Assembly (NCBI RefSeq): GCF_946221635.1
Contig: NZ_CAMIHB010000004.1
Coordinates: forward strand, 1-64,000
DNA: 64,000 bases
Direction: 5' to 3'
Source: an uncultured Rhodoferax sp.
Lineage (GTDB): Bacteria; Pseudomonadota; Gammaproteobacteria; Burkholderiales; Burkholderiaceae_C
In this document: piece after piece, positions 25,832 through 34,500 of the stretch
Numbering within the stretch: position 1 is the first letter of the stretch
Layout of the letters: each line of letters opens with the position of its first letter
Position numbers and translations under genes: made by a program
The notes under the pieces: model-generated
Database searches by the model: none
The model's input: only the letters and a program-made list of their open reading frames with translations
What the model was told of the DNA's origin: nothing

Positions 25832-27034
25832 GGATTCCCGCGCGCGGCGCACTTTGTCCTGGTTGAGTGCAACCTTGACCGTCTGGAAGTTCACCGGCGC
25901 AGCAATTGCCCAGTCGGACGCCTGCGTGTCGCGGCACTGGTAGCGGCTGATGGGCAGGCCATTCCTGTCCAGGATGCTGATGACCCAGGGTGCATTGGCC
26001 CGTCCCCCACGCTGCACCGCCACGGCGGTCTCGCCGTTGGCCAGGCGCACATAGCTGCCCGGCGGGTAGAAGCCCACGGCCGTGGCCATGGCGGAGCCCA
26101 CCGCGGCTGCATCGCCCTCGGCCCCGACATAGATGGACTTGGCCGCGCCCAGGGCGGACAGGGGCGCGCGGGTCCTGCGTGCGGCCATCTTGGCCACAAA
26201 GGTGTCGGCCGTGCAGAGTATGCGGCGCGCCAGGTGGTTGTGCGGCAGCGCCTCGGGCGCCAGAGGCGCATGGTGCCAGCGCACCAGGTCCAGCTGGTCG
26301 GGATCGTCCACGCCGTAGCGCACCAGAATGTCCACGCTGATTTCGGGGTGCTCGCGGATCAGGTCGCGCTGCCAGTCACTGGGTGGCGGGCCCTGGCGGG
26401 CCAGGCTGTCCTGGTCGCGCGCCATGCCGATGTTCATGGTGAGCGCGGCGTCCAGCAGGGTGCGGCACTGGCCCGCATCCAGCCCCAGCTTCTGCGCGGT
26501 CAGCGTGCAGATCGCGCCGCACAGCAGCGCGTGCGTCGCGCTGTAGCCCAGGCTCTCGTCGGCCAGGGCCTGGAACAGGCAGAACAGGCTGTCGTCGGCA
26601 TCCGCCTCCAGCAAGCTCTGCAGCTTGCGCGCGATGCCGGACAGGCGGCCGAGCGGGTTGGTGGCCAGCCCGCCCTGGTAGAGGATGCCGCGCAGCACCT
26701 CCTGCAGGTCCAGCCAGCCGCCGCTGAGCTGGGCGCCCACCACATAGTCGGCCTCGCGGATTTCGCCGGGCATGCCGGCCTGGGCGATGGTGAGCACGTC
26801 CACGCCGTCGCGCAGCATCTGGTGCACCATGCGCTCATAAGCGCGCTGCCAGGCCTCGGCATCGCTGGGCGTCGCGCTGGCGTTGAAGGCGTGCAGCTTG
26901 TCGCGGTGCTGCTCCGAGGCCACCGCCTGGCCCTTGCGCAGCAGCAGTTGGCCGCTATCGCTCCAGATATTGACCGGCACAGTCCGCCCCACCGCCAACA
27001 AGGCGACGGGAATGGGAACGTACTGCTGGGCCAA
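25814..27034 (-). CDS. Degenerate HD-GYP-domain protein
   Basis: Cytosolic protein of 406 residues shaped like an HD-GYP c-di-GMP phosphodiesterase but lacking its catalytic set. Where active enzymes have HDIGK there is MNIGMA, and HHERxDGxGYP is replaced by HHAPLAPEALP. The REHPEISVDIL helix, the RILCTADTFVAKMAARRTR segment and the C-terminal FYPPGSYVRLANGETAVAV strand remain. It is therefore more likely a c-di-GMP-related sensor or scaffold than a hydrolase. The start is a TTG at 27034, the only plausible one, 10 bp after alr. A diguanylate cyclase lies 3 kb away. Confidence 0.78.
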   Translation of the reverse strand: MAQQYVPIPVALLAVGRTVPVNIWSDSGQLLLRKGQAVASEQHRDKLHAFNASATPSDAEAWQRAYERMVHQMLRDGVDVLTIAQAGMPGEIREADYVVGAQLSGGWLDLQEVLRGILYQGGLATNPLGRLSGIARKLQSLLEADADDSLFCLFQALADESLGYSATHALLCGAICTLTAQKLGLDAGQCRTLLDAALTMNIGMARDQDSLARQGPPPSDWQRDLIREHPEISVDILVRYGVDDPDQLDLVRWHHAPLAPEALPHNHLARRILCTADTFVAKMAARRTRAPLSALGAAKSIYVGAEGDAAAVGSAMATAVGFYPPGSYVRLANGETAVAVQRGGRANAPWVISILDRNGLPISRYQCRDTQASDWAIAAPVNFQTVKVALNQDKVRRARESIKKSS

Positions 27035-27044
27035 GGCGGGCGCG

Positions 27045-28139
27045 TCAGTCCGCCACGACCACCGGCACCCGCAGGGCCAGCGCGCACATCAGCTCATAGC
27101 CCACGGTGCCGGCGCAGGCCGCCACCTCGTCAATGGGCAGCACCGCGCCGTTGGCGGCCCGCCCCCACAGCGTGACTTCGCTGCCCATGCCGGCGTCCGG
27201 CACCGCGCTCAGGTCCACGGTGACCATGTCCATGCTGACCCGGCCCACGGTACGGGTGCGCACACCGTTCACCAGCACCGGCGTGCCGGTGGGGCACAGG
27301 CGCGGGTAGCCGTCGGCGTAGCCACAGGCCACCACGCCGATGCGCATCGGCTTGTCGGCCGCGAAGGTAGAGCCATATCCGACCGTATCCCCCGTAGACA
27401 GTGCGCGAACAGCTATGATTTTTGCAGCAAGCGTCATGGTGGGCTGCAGCCCCCAGTGGGCGATGGTGTGCTCGGGGTAGTCGGGCGCGCTGCCGTAAAC
27501 GGCAATGCCGGGGCGCACCCAGTCTGACACCAGGCCGGAGCCCGAATGGCGCAGCGTGGCCGCGCTGTTGGACACCGTGCGCTCGCCAGGCAGGTCGTCG
27601 GTGACGGACTTGAACACCGCCAACTGCGCGGCAATGCCCTTGGAGCCGTCGGCATCGCTGAAGTGGGTCATCAGCGAAATCTCGTCCACCTGCGGCAACG
27701 CATTCAGGCGCGTCCAGGCGGAACGCACCTGCTCGGGCTGGAAACCCAGGCGGTTCATGCCCGAGTTGACCTTGAGGAAAACGCGGTGCGGCTCATTGGT
27801 CTTGTGGATGGCCAGCATATTGATCTGCTCTTCGCAATGCACCGTGTGCCACAGGCCCAGGCGCGAGCACAGCTCCAGGTCGCGCTGTTCGAACACACCT
27901 TCCAACAGGAGGACGGGCCCGCGCCAGCCCAGGTCGCGCACGCGCTGGGCTTCGTCCAGGTCCAGCAGGGCAATCCCGTCGGCACCGCGCAGACCGTCGA
28001 AGGCCCGCTCGATGCCGTGGCCGTAGGCATTGGCCTTGACCACCGCCCAGACCCGCGCATCGGGCGCGGCGCGGCGCGCCACCTCCAGGTTGTGGCGCAG
28101 GGCCTGGGTGTGGATGGTGGCTTGGATGGGACGGGGCAT
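27045..28139 (-). CDS. alr: Alanine racemase
   Basis: PLP enzyme making D-alanine for peptidoglycan. The 364-residue protein has the cofactor lysine Lys35 in AVVKANAYGHG, the catalytic tyrosine in VGYGSTFAAD, and VGRVSMDMVTVDL. The start MPRPIQATIHTQAL at 28139 is canonical. Codons for LAAKIIAVRALSTGD coincide with a family 1 repeat (copy H) on the coding strand, yet the resulting peptide fits the family well at this point. It is followed by the HD-GYP-like gene and is divergent from lplT. Confidence 0.95.
   Translation of the reverse strand: MPRPIQATIHTQALRHNLEVARRAAPDARVWAVVKANAYGHGIERAFDGLRGADGIALLDLDEAQRVRDLGWRGPVLLLEGVFEQRDLELCSRLGLWHTVHCEEQINMLAIHKTNEPHRVFLKVNSGMNRLGFQPEQVRSAWTRLNALPQVDEISLMTHFSDADGSKGIAAQLAVFKSVTDDLPGERTVSNSAATLRHSGSGLVSDWVRPGIAVYGSAPDYPEHTIAHWGLQPTMTLAAKIIAVRALSTGDTVGYGSTFAADKPMRIGVVACGYADGYPRLCPTGTPVLVNGVRTRTVGRVSMDMVTVDLSAVPDAGMGSEVTLWGRAANGAVLPIDEVAACAGTVGYELMCALALRVPVVVAD
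27383..27423 (-). repeat. Dispersed repeat family 1, copy H (inside alr)
   Basis: Minus strand AAAAATCATAGCTGTTCGCG, then CACTGTCTACGGGGGATACGG closely follows the family core, in the same strand as alr and in frame with it. Confidence 0.55.
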
Positions 28140-28189
28140 GGGGTGCTTTGTATAGCAAGAAACGATGAAGATTTTGACATTCTGCGGCG

Positions 28190-28198
28190 TGCTATAAC
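28190..28198 (+). promoter_or_regulatory. Possible extended -10 promoter for lplT
   Basis: TGCTATAAC matches an extended -10 element (TGnTATAAT) about 70 bp upstream of lplT. A TTGACA at 28174-28179 is too close (13 bp) to be its -35. Between them and lplT is a small inverted repeat ATTAGC-CCC-GCTAAT (28236-28250). Confidence 0.35.
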
Positions 28199-28268
28199 CG
28201 CAGCACGTCTGGAGACCCACAACAATACCTCGCGTATTAGCCCCGCTAATGCGCCCCATCCCCCACCC

Positions 28269-29552
28269 ATGAAACGCGGTTTTTACACCATCATGTCAGC
28301 GCAGTTTTTCAGCTCGCTGGCCGACAATGCCTTGTTTGTGGGAGCCGTTCAGTTGCTGCGCAGTGGCGGTGCACCGGAATGGCAACAAGCCGCCCTGGTC
28401 CCCATGTTTGCGCTGTTTTACGTGGTGTTGGCGCCTTTTGTCGGCGCGTTCGCTGACTCCATGCCCAAGGGCAAGGTCATGCTCATCAGCAACGGCATCA
28501 AGATCATTGGCTGCCTCATGATGCTGTTTGGCACCCATCCGCTGATGGCCTACGCCATCGTGGGCCTGGGGGCCGCGGCCTACTCGCCAGCCAAGTACGG
28601 CATCCTGACCGAGCTGCTGCCCGCCAGCCAGCTGGTCAAGGCCAATGGCTGGATCGAGGGCCTGACGATCTCCTCCATCATCCTGGGCGTGCTGCTGGGT
28701 GGCCAGCTCGTCAGCACCGGCATCTCGACAGCGCTGCTGTCCTTTGACTTTCCCCTCATCGACACCAGCATCGACACCGCGCCCGAGGCCGCCATCAGCG
28801 TGCTGATCTTCGTCTACCTGGCCGCAGCCTGGTTCAACACCCGCATCCCCGACACCGGCGTCTCTATGCGCGCCATGCCCAAAAACCTGTTCAGCCTCCT
28901 GCCCGATTTCTGGACCTGCAACACCAAGCTCTGGAAGGACCGCTTGGGCCAGATCTCGCTGGGGACGACCACCCTGTTCTGGGGTGTGAGCGGCAACCTG
29001 CGCTACATCGTGCTGGCCTGGGCCTCGGCCGCGCTGGGCTACAGCGTCACGCAGGCCTCGTCACTGGTGGGCGTGGTGGCGATTGGTACCGCTGTGGGCG
29101 CGGTGGTGGCCTCGCTGCGCATGCGCCTGGAGCATGCCGTCAACGTGCTGCCCCTGGGCATTGCCATGGGCCTGCTGGTCATCCTGCTCAACTTCATCAG
29201 CAATGTCTGGATGGCCGCGCCCTTCCTGATCCTGCTGGGCGGGCTGGGGGGCTTCCTCGTGGTGCCCATGAACGCGCTGCTGCAACACCGGGGCCACAAC
29301 CTCATGGGCGCGGGCCGTTCGATTGCAGTGCAGAATTTCAATGAACAGGCCTGCATCCTGGGTCTGGGCGCCTTCTACAGCCTGTCCACGGGCATGGGGC
29401 TGTCGGCCTTCGGCGCCATCTCGGTGTTCGGCATCGTGGTGGCGGGCTGCATGTGGCTCATCAAGCGCTGGCACGAGCGCAACTGCCGCGAGCATGCTGC
29501 CGTGGTGAACCATCTGCTCGACATCGCCCGCAACGACAACCTGCACGGCTAG
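28269..29552 (+). CDS. lplT: Lysophospholipid transporter LplT
   Basis: MFS flippase of 427 residues that moves lysophospholipids across the inner membrane for reacylation. The N-terminal MKRGFYTIMSAQFFSSLADNALFVGAVQLL and GLGAAAYSPAKYGILTELLP motifs are typical, and about 12 hydrophobic helices can be counted. The companion acyltransferase is not adjacent. The start at 28269 was chosen because the longer frame upstream is antisense to alr. It is divergent from alr (129 bp) and its 3' end overlaps the convergent diguanylate cyclase gene by 4 bp. Confidence 0.92.
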   Translation: MKRGFYTIMSAQFFSSLADNALFVGAVQLLRSGGAPEWQQAALVPMFALFYVVLAPFVGAFADSMPKGKVMLISNGIKIIGCLMMLFGTHPLMAYAIVGLGAAAYSPAKYGILTELLPASQLVKANGWIEGLTISSIILGVLLGGQLVSTGISTALLSFDFPLIDTSIDTAPEAAISVLIFVYLAAAWFNTRIPDTGVSMRAMPKNLFSLLPDFWTCNTKLWKDRLGQISLGTTTLFWGVSGNLRYIVLAWASAALGYSVTQASSLVGVVAIGTAVGAVVASLRMRLEHAVNVLPLGIAMGLLVILLNFISNVWMAAPFLILLGGLGGFLVVPMNALLQHRGHNLMGAGRSIAVQNFNEQACILGLGAFYSLSTGMGLSAFGAISVFGIVVAGCMWLIKRWHERNCREHAAVVNHLLDIARNDNLHG

Positions 29553-30775
29553 GCGGTCGGCGCCCCCCGTTCCGAGACCTCGGGCACGGCGTACTGCACC
29601 TGGTCGCGCCCCAGCTGCTTGGCCACGTACAGCGCGCGGTCGGCTGCGGCATACAGGCTGTCGATGGAGAGTCCTCCGCCCGGTTCGGTCCCGCTCACAC
29701 CGAAACTGGCCGTGATGGGCAATACCACCCCCAGGTAGACCAGGGGTGTGCTGCGCAGCAGCTGGCGCAGCTTCTCCGCCACCTCGCAGGCAGCGTCCCG
29801 CCCGGTGTCGGGCAACATGACGATGAACTCTTCGCCCCCCATGCGAGCGACATAGTCGGTACTGCGCACCCCGCCCAGCAGCAGTTTGGCCACATGCTGC
29901 AGCATGGCATCTCCCACCGGGTGGCCGTGCACATCGTTGATCTTCTTGAAATAGTCCAGGTCCACCATGACGCAGTGCGTCGCCGCCCCCGCGCGTGCGG
30001 CCCGCTTGAGCTCCATCTGTGCCAGGCGCATGAATTCGCGCCGGTTGAACAAACCGGTCAGGGTGTCATGGTCGGCCAGGAAGGCCAGTTCGCGCTGCTG
30101 GGCCACCAGGGCCTGGTTGCTGCGGCTGAGCTGGCGACGCAGCATCACAGCCTTGGCAAACTGGTTCCAGACCATGACGGACGCCACCAGGGCCAACAAG
30201 GGGCAGAAGAAGGCCACGATGTTGAGGCTGTTGTTGTGCGTGGGCGCGATGGGGGCATGGCGCAACATGAAAGCGAACACCAGATAGGTGCCCACGTACA
30301 GGGGCACCGAGATCGCCGGCCGGGTCAAGGACAAGACGCCAAACATGATGCAGATCAGCATGAAGCTCGACAACCCCGCCCCCGCATGCGCCACCAGGTC
30401 GGCAATGCTGAGGTAGGCACCGAAGTAGATATAGCCCACCGACACCAGGACCTGCAGCGCAATCGCCCCGCCCGATGCACGTGTCTGTCGCAGGCAGTAG
30501 TGGGCCAACAGTCCGGCCAATGCCACCAGCCCGGTCGCCGCCCAGTGGGCCCGGCCCACGGTCAGCGCCCAGGCCTGCAGCTCGGGGTGGTCGGGAGGTG
30601 CCGTGTAATCCGCGAGCAGCAAGGCCAGCACGGCATGCAGCGGCACCATGAGACAGGCCACCCAGCGCAGGCGGCGCAGGGACTCCATGGTGCCCTCCCC
30701 CTGCACCAGGTCGTATTCCTCCTTGGTCAGCCGCATCCAGTCCACATAGGGCTGGTACCAGGTTGCCTGTTTCAC
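29549..30775 (-). CDS. Membrane-bound diguanylate cyclase (GGDEF)
   Basis: Makes cyclic di-GMP. The 408-residue protein has a soluble N-terminal 35 residues, six predicted membrane helices (about 36-205), a short coiled linker (RRQLSRSNQALVAQQRELAFLADHD) and a GGDEF domain with active-site GGEEF at 313-317. The inhibitory-site motif RSTD lies five residues upstream, so product feedback is likely. The start is GTG at 30775, supported by an AGGAG ribosome site six bases upstream. The hydrophobic sensor is of the generic 6-helix type; its signal is unknown. Confidence 0.92.
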   Translation of the reverse strand: MKQATWYQPYVDWMRLTKEEYDLVQGEGTMESLRRLRWVACLMVPLHAVLALLLADYTAPPDHPELQAWALTVGRAHWAATGLVALAGLLAHYCLRQTRASGGAIALQVLVSVGYIYFGAYLSIADLVAHAGAGLSSFMLICIMFGVLSLTRPAISVPLYVGTYLVFAFMLRHAPIAPTHNNSLNIVAFFCPLLALVASVMVWNQFAKAVMLRRQLSRSNQALVAQQRELAFLADHDTLTGLFNRREFMRLAQMELKRAARAGAATHCVMVDLDYFKKINDVHGHPVGDAMLQHVAKLLLGGVRSTDYVARMGGEEFIVMLPDTGRDAACEVAEKLRQLLRSTPLVYLGVVLPITASFGVSGTEPGGGLSIDSLYAAADRALYVAKQLGRDQVQYAVPEVSERGAPTA

Positions 30776-30873
30776 CGCATCTCCTTGATGGAGGGCATCT
30801 TCTCAGCAAAATTGCAGCCCAACAAGTGCTTTCACGAGCTGTTATCGTGGGGTTTTCACCCGGAGAAAGCCCC

Positions 30874-31359
30874 ATGTCCAGCGTCTACGACTTCGAAGCC
30901 CTGCAGATCAATGGCCAGCCCGTTTCCCTGAAGCAGTACGAGGGGCAGGCCATGCTCATTGTCAACACGGCCAGCGCCTGCGGTTTTACACCCCAATTTG
31001 CCGGCCTGGAGGAACTGCACAAGACCTACGGCGGCAAAGGCCTGGTGGTGTTGGGCTTTCCCTGCAACCAGTTTGGTGCGCAAGATCCGGGCAGCAACGA
31101 GGACATCTCCGGCTTCTGCCAACGCAACTACGGCGTGAGCTTTCCCATGATGGCCAAGATCGACGTCAACGGCAGCAGCGCCCACCCGCTCTACCAATGG
31201 CTGACCAAGGAGGCCCCCGGCCTGCTGGGCACCAAGGCCATCAAGTGGAATTTCACCAAGTTCCTGGTCGGCAAGGACGGCCAGGTCCTCAAGCGCTACG
31301 CCCCGACCGACACGCCAGCAAGCCTGGCGCAGGACATTGAGGCCGCGCTGGCTGCCTGA
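30874..31359 (+). CDS. Glutathione peroxidase family protein
   Basis: Thiol peroxidase of 161 residues that reduces hydroperoxides. Catalytic Cys36 in NTASACGFTPQ, with LGFPCNQFGAQDPGSNEDI (second Cys and catalytic Gln) and WNFTKFLVGKDG completing the tetrad. It is a Cys rather than Sec enzyme and probably uses thioredoxin, as most bacterial members do. The start at 30874 (MSSVYDFEALQ) is preceded by GGAGAAAG. It stands alone, divergent from the diguanylate cyclase. Confidence 0.93.
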   Translation: MSSVYDFEALQINGQPVSLKQYEGQAMLIVNTASACGFTPQFAGLEELHKTYGGKGLVVLGFPCNQFGAQDPGSNEDISGFCQRNYGVSFPMMAKIDVNGSSAHPLYQWLTKEAPGLLGTKAIKWNFTKFLVGKDGQVLKRYAPTDTPASLAQDIEAALAA

Positions 31360-31518
31360 GCGGCTTCTCGCAAATACAACAGTCTGGATGGCGCAAGCTG
31401 AATAACCTTCGGATTGATGAGGGTGTTTCGGTACACTGACCGGTTGGGAGCCTGGCCACGAAAACCGGCGACGGTGCAGCGCAGATGGGGCTCTGTTGAA
31501 GCCACTGTTTGTGTTGCC

Positions 31519-34500
31519 ATGTCCGAGTCCATCCATTTCGCCGCATCGTCCCTGCCCCCCCTCCTGCGACGGGGGCTGACCGCCCTATGGTGCGTCTTCC
31601 TGCTGGCCTGCTGCATTGGCAACGCCAAGGCCCAATCGGTCACCGCTGGCTCAACCATCTACAACACCACCGGTGCAGGCGGCTACCCTGCCTGCATTAA
31701 CTGCCACACCGGCGCCACCTCCTCGGCCAACCATTTGACGGCCTCCAACAACTACAGCTACCTGCACACCGAATTGTCGCCGGGTGGCAACATGTACATC
31801 AACCTCAATACCTCGCCGGCATTGCCCTCCCAGACGGAAATCATGTCCCTGGCGCTGTACATCGGCCAGTTCAAGGCCCCCGCGTTCACCGTGTCCAACG
31901 GTAGCGGCTCGCTGGCCATCGCGGTGCGCTCTGGCGCAACCGGCACCAAGAACATCTACCCCCTGTTGGCCACTGGCTCGGGTGGCGCAGCCCAGGATAC
32001 TGGTGGCCTGACCAAAACCAACGGAACCCACGGCACAGTGAGCGTAGCGCAGGTGGCTGCCACCACCACCATGAACTACAACGCCGGCTACACCTCCACC
32101 GCAGGGTACACGGGCTCGGACTCTTTCACTGTGAGTGTGGTCAACCCCATCGCCACGGCCACACGCACCATCCAAGTCACGGTGCTGGGCATTACCAGCG
32201 CAAGTTCTGTGACAGGCTTCAAAGGCCAAACCTACACGGCAGGGTCCCCGCTCTACCAGATCACATCCAACGACGGAACCGCCTCCAATTTCACGGCCAC
32301 CGGGCTGCCCACCGGACTGACTGTCGACAGCGCAACCGGCAAGATTACCGGCACCACCACCGCTACGGGCTCCTTCTCGGTCACCATCGGCGCCCAGATC
32401 AATGGATCCATCAACGACGGCACGGTCAGCAAGACCCTGACCATGGACATCGCGGGCATCACCAACAGTGGATCCGTCAATTACACGCAGAACTCGGCGA
32501 TCTCCACCTTCCAGATCACCACCTACCCGTCTAGCCCCAGCGCCTACGGGCTCACGGGGAGCCTGCCTGCAGGATTGAGTTTCTCCAGCGGCTCCGGCCA
32601 GATCACCGGAACCCCGACCGTCGCCGGCAGCTACCCGGTCACTCTGCAGGCCACCACCAGTGCCGGCGCCGTGAGCCAGTCACTCACCATCAGCGTGGCC
32701 TCGGCCGGAGTACCTGTCGTTACCACCACGCCTTCGCTGGCGGCATCCCCCACGGTTTCGGTCATAGGCACCGTGGGCACGGCCATTTCCAGCTACCAGA
32801 TCAACGCCACCAACCCGCCCATCACGGCTGGTAGCTACGCGGCAAGTGGCTTGCCACCAGGTCTGTCGATCAATACGTCCACCGGGGTCATCTCGGGCAC
32901 GCCCACCACCAGCGGCGACTACACCGTCACACTGAGCGCAGACAACCTCTCGGGTACCGGATCGCTGGTCGTGGTCATGCGCGTCCACGCAACGAGCGCA
33001 CCGGTGATCAACAGTGGCACCACGGGCTCTGGCACCGTGGGGACTGCCGGCACGGCCTACACCATCACGACGACTGGTGCCAACGGCCCCATCGCCAGCT
33101 ACTCGGTGGTTTCGGGTTCGCTGCCGGCAGGGCTGACACTGAACACCAGCACCGGCGTGGTATCCGGCACCCCGACCGCCAGCGGGGTATCCACAGTCAC
33201 CCTGGGCGCCACCAACACCGGCAACGTGACAGGCTCGCTGGCCGTGACCTTCACCATCACCCCCAACGCAGTTCCCGTCATCAGCAGCCCGACCAACGGA
33301 ACCACGACGGCGCTGGCGCTGGGGGCCGCGATGACGCCCATCAGCATCACGGCCAGCAATCCGCCGCTGACCGCCTTTGCACTGGCCAGCGGCACCCTGC
33401 CCACCGGGGTGTCCCTCAATACCAGCACGGGTGTGATCTCAGGCACGCCCACGGTTCCCGGCGGGGGCAGCACGGTCACGCTCACAGCGAGCAATTCCAT
33501 CGGTACCAGCGCTGCGGTCAGCGTCACCTTCTCGGTCGGTGTTCCGGCGCCTACCCCGTGCACCGACACCACCACGCTCAACACGGCCAAGGTCATCAAC
33601 CTCAAGACCTGCATGTTCCCTGCGCTCTCGCCCACGGGGTTCACCACCTCCATGCAGCCTGCGCACGGTACGCTGAACATCAGTGGCGTGAATGCCACCT
33701 ACACCCCGGCGAACGGCTTCTACGGAACGGACTCCTTCACCGTGGTCGCCCAGTTCAGTGGCGGCGCCACCAGCACAGCCGGAACCGTCACCGTCACCAT
33801 CTCGGGACGACCAGATCCGGTGCAGGACACCCGGGTGACCGGCCTGCTGACGGCGCAGGCAGAGACATCCCGAAAGTTCGCCTCGGCGCAGATCAGCAAC
33901 TTCGGCCGCCGCATCGAGTTCCTGCACAGCAGCTTTTTCCTCCCCACTCCGTCCGGTGGCAATTTCGGTGTGACAGTACCCGCCAGCAACCTGGGCAGCA
34001 GGCCGGTACCCACCGCCGCACCGCTCTCCGACAAACTGGCGGCCATGGGCACCAACAGCGCCATCGAGTTGCCCAACAGCAATACCGCCGCCGCGTTGCC
34101 GCTGTCCAGCGCAGTCTCCATGGCCGCGGCGCAAACCGGCCTGAGCCAGTCGCCGCTGTACAGCCTGGCCTCGGACCTGGTGCAGAACCACAGCCTCAAT
34201 CTGGGCAACCTCAACAAGCTGGGCCTGGGCCTGAATTCGGACCTGCCTGGCGATGCCCTGCCCGGCCCCAAGGTCTGGGCCGAGGGCGTGGTGAGCTTTG
34301 GTGCGCGCGAGGCCAACGGCTCGGTCAGCGCCGCAGATTTCAGTTCCAGCGGCCTGAGCTTCGGGGTGGACCGTGCACTCAGTGACCGCCTGGTGCTCGG
34401 CATGGGCGTGGGCTACGCCCGGGACACCACCAACATCGGCACCGACGGCACGCGCAACCAGGCCAGCGGCTACTCCCTGGCCGTGTACGGCAGCTACAAA

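Noticed and set aside
30827..30853. Possible twelfth copy of repeat family 1 upstream of the glutathione peroxidase gene
   Set aside because: Only AGCTGTTATCG with a weak GCT start matches; too short to separate from chance.
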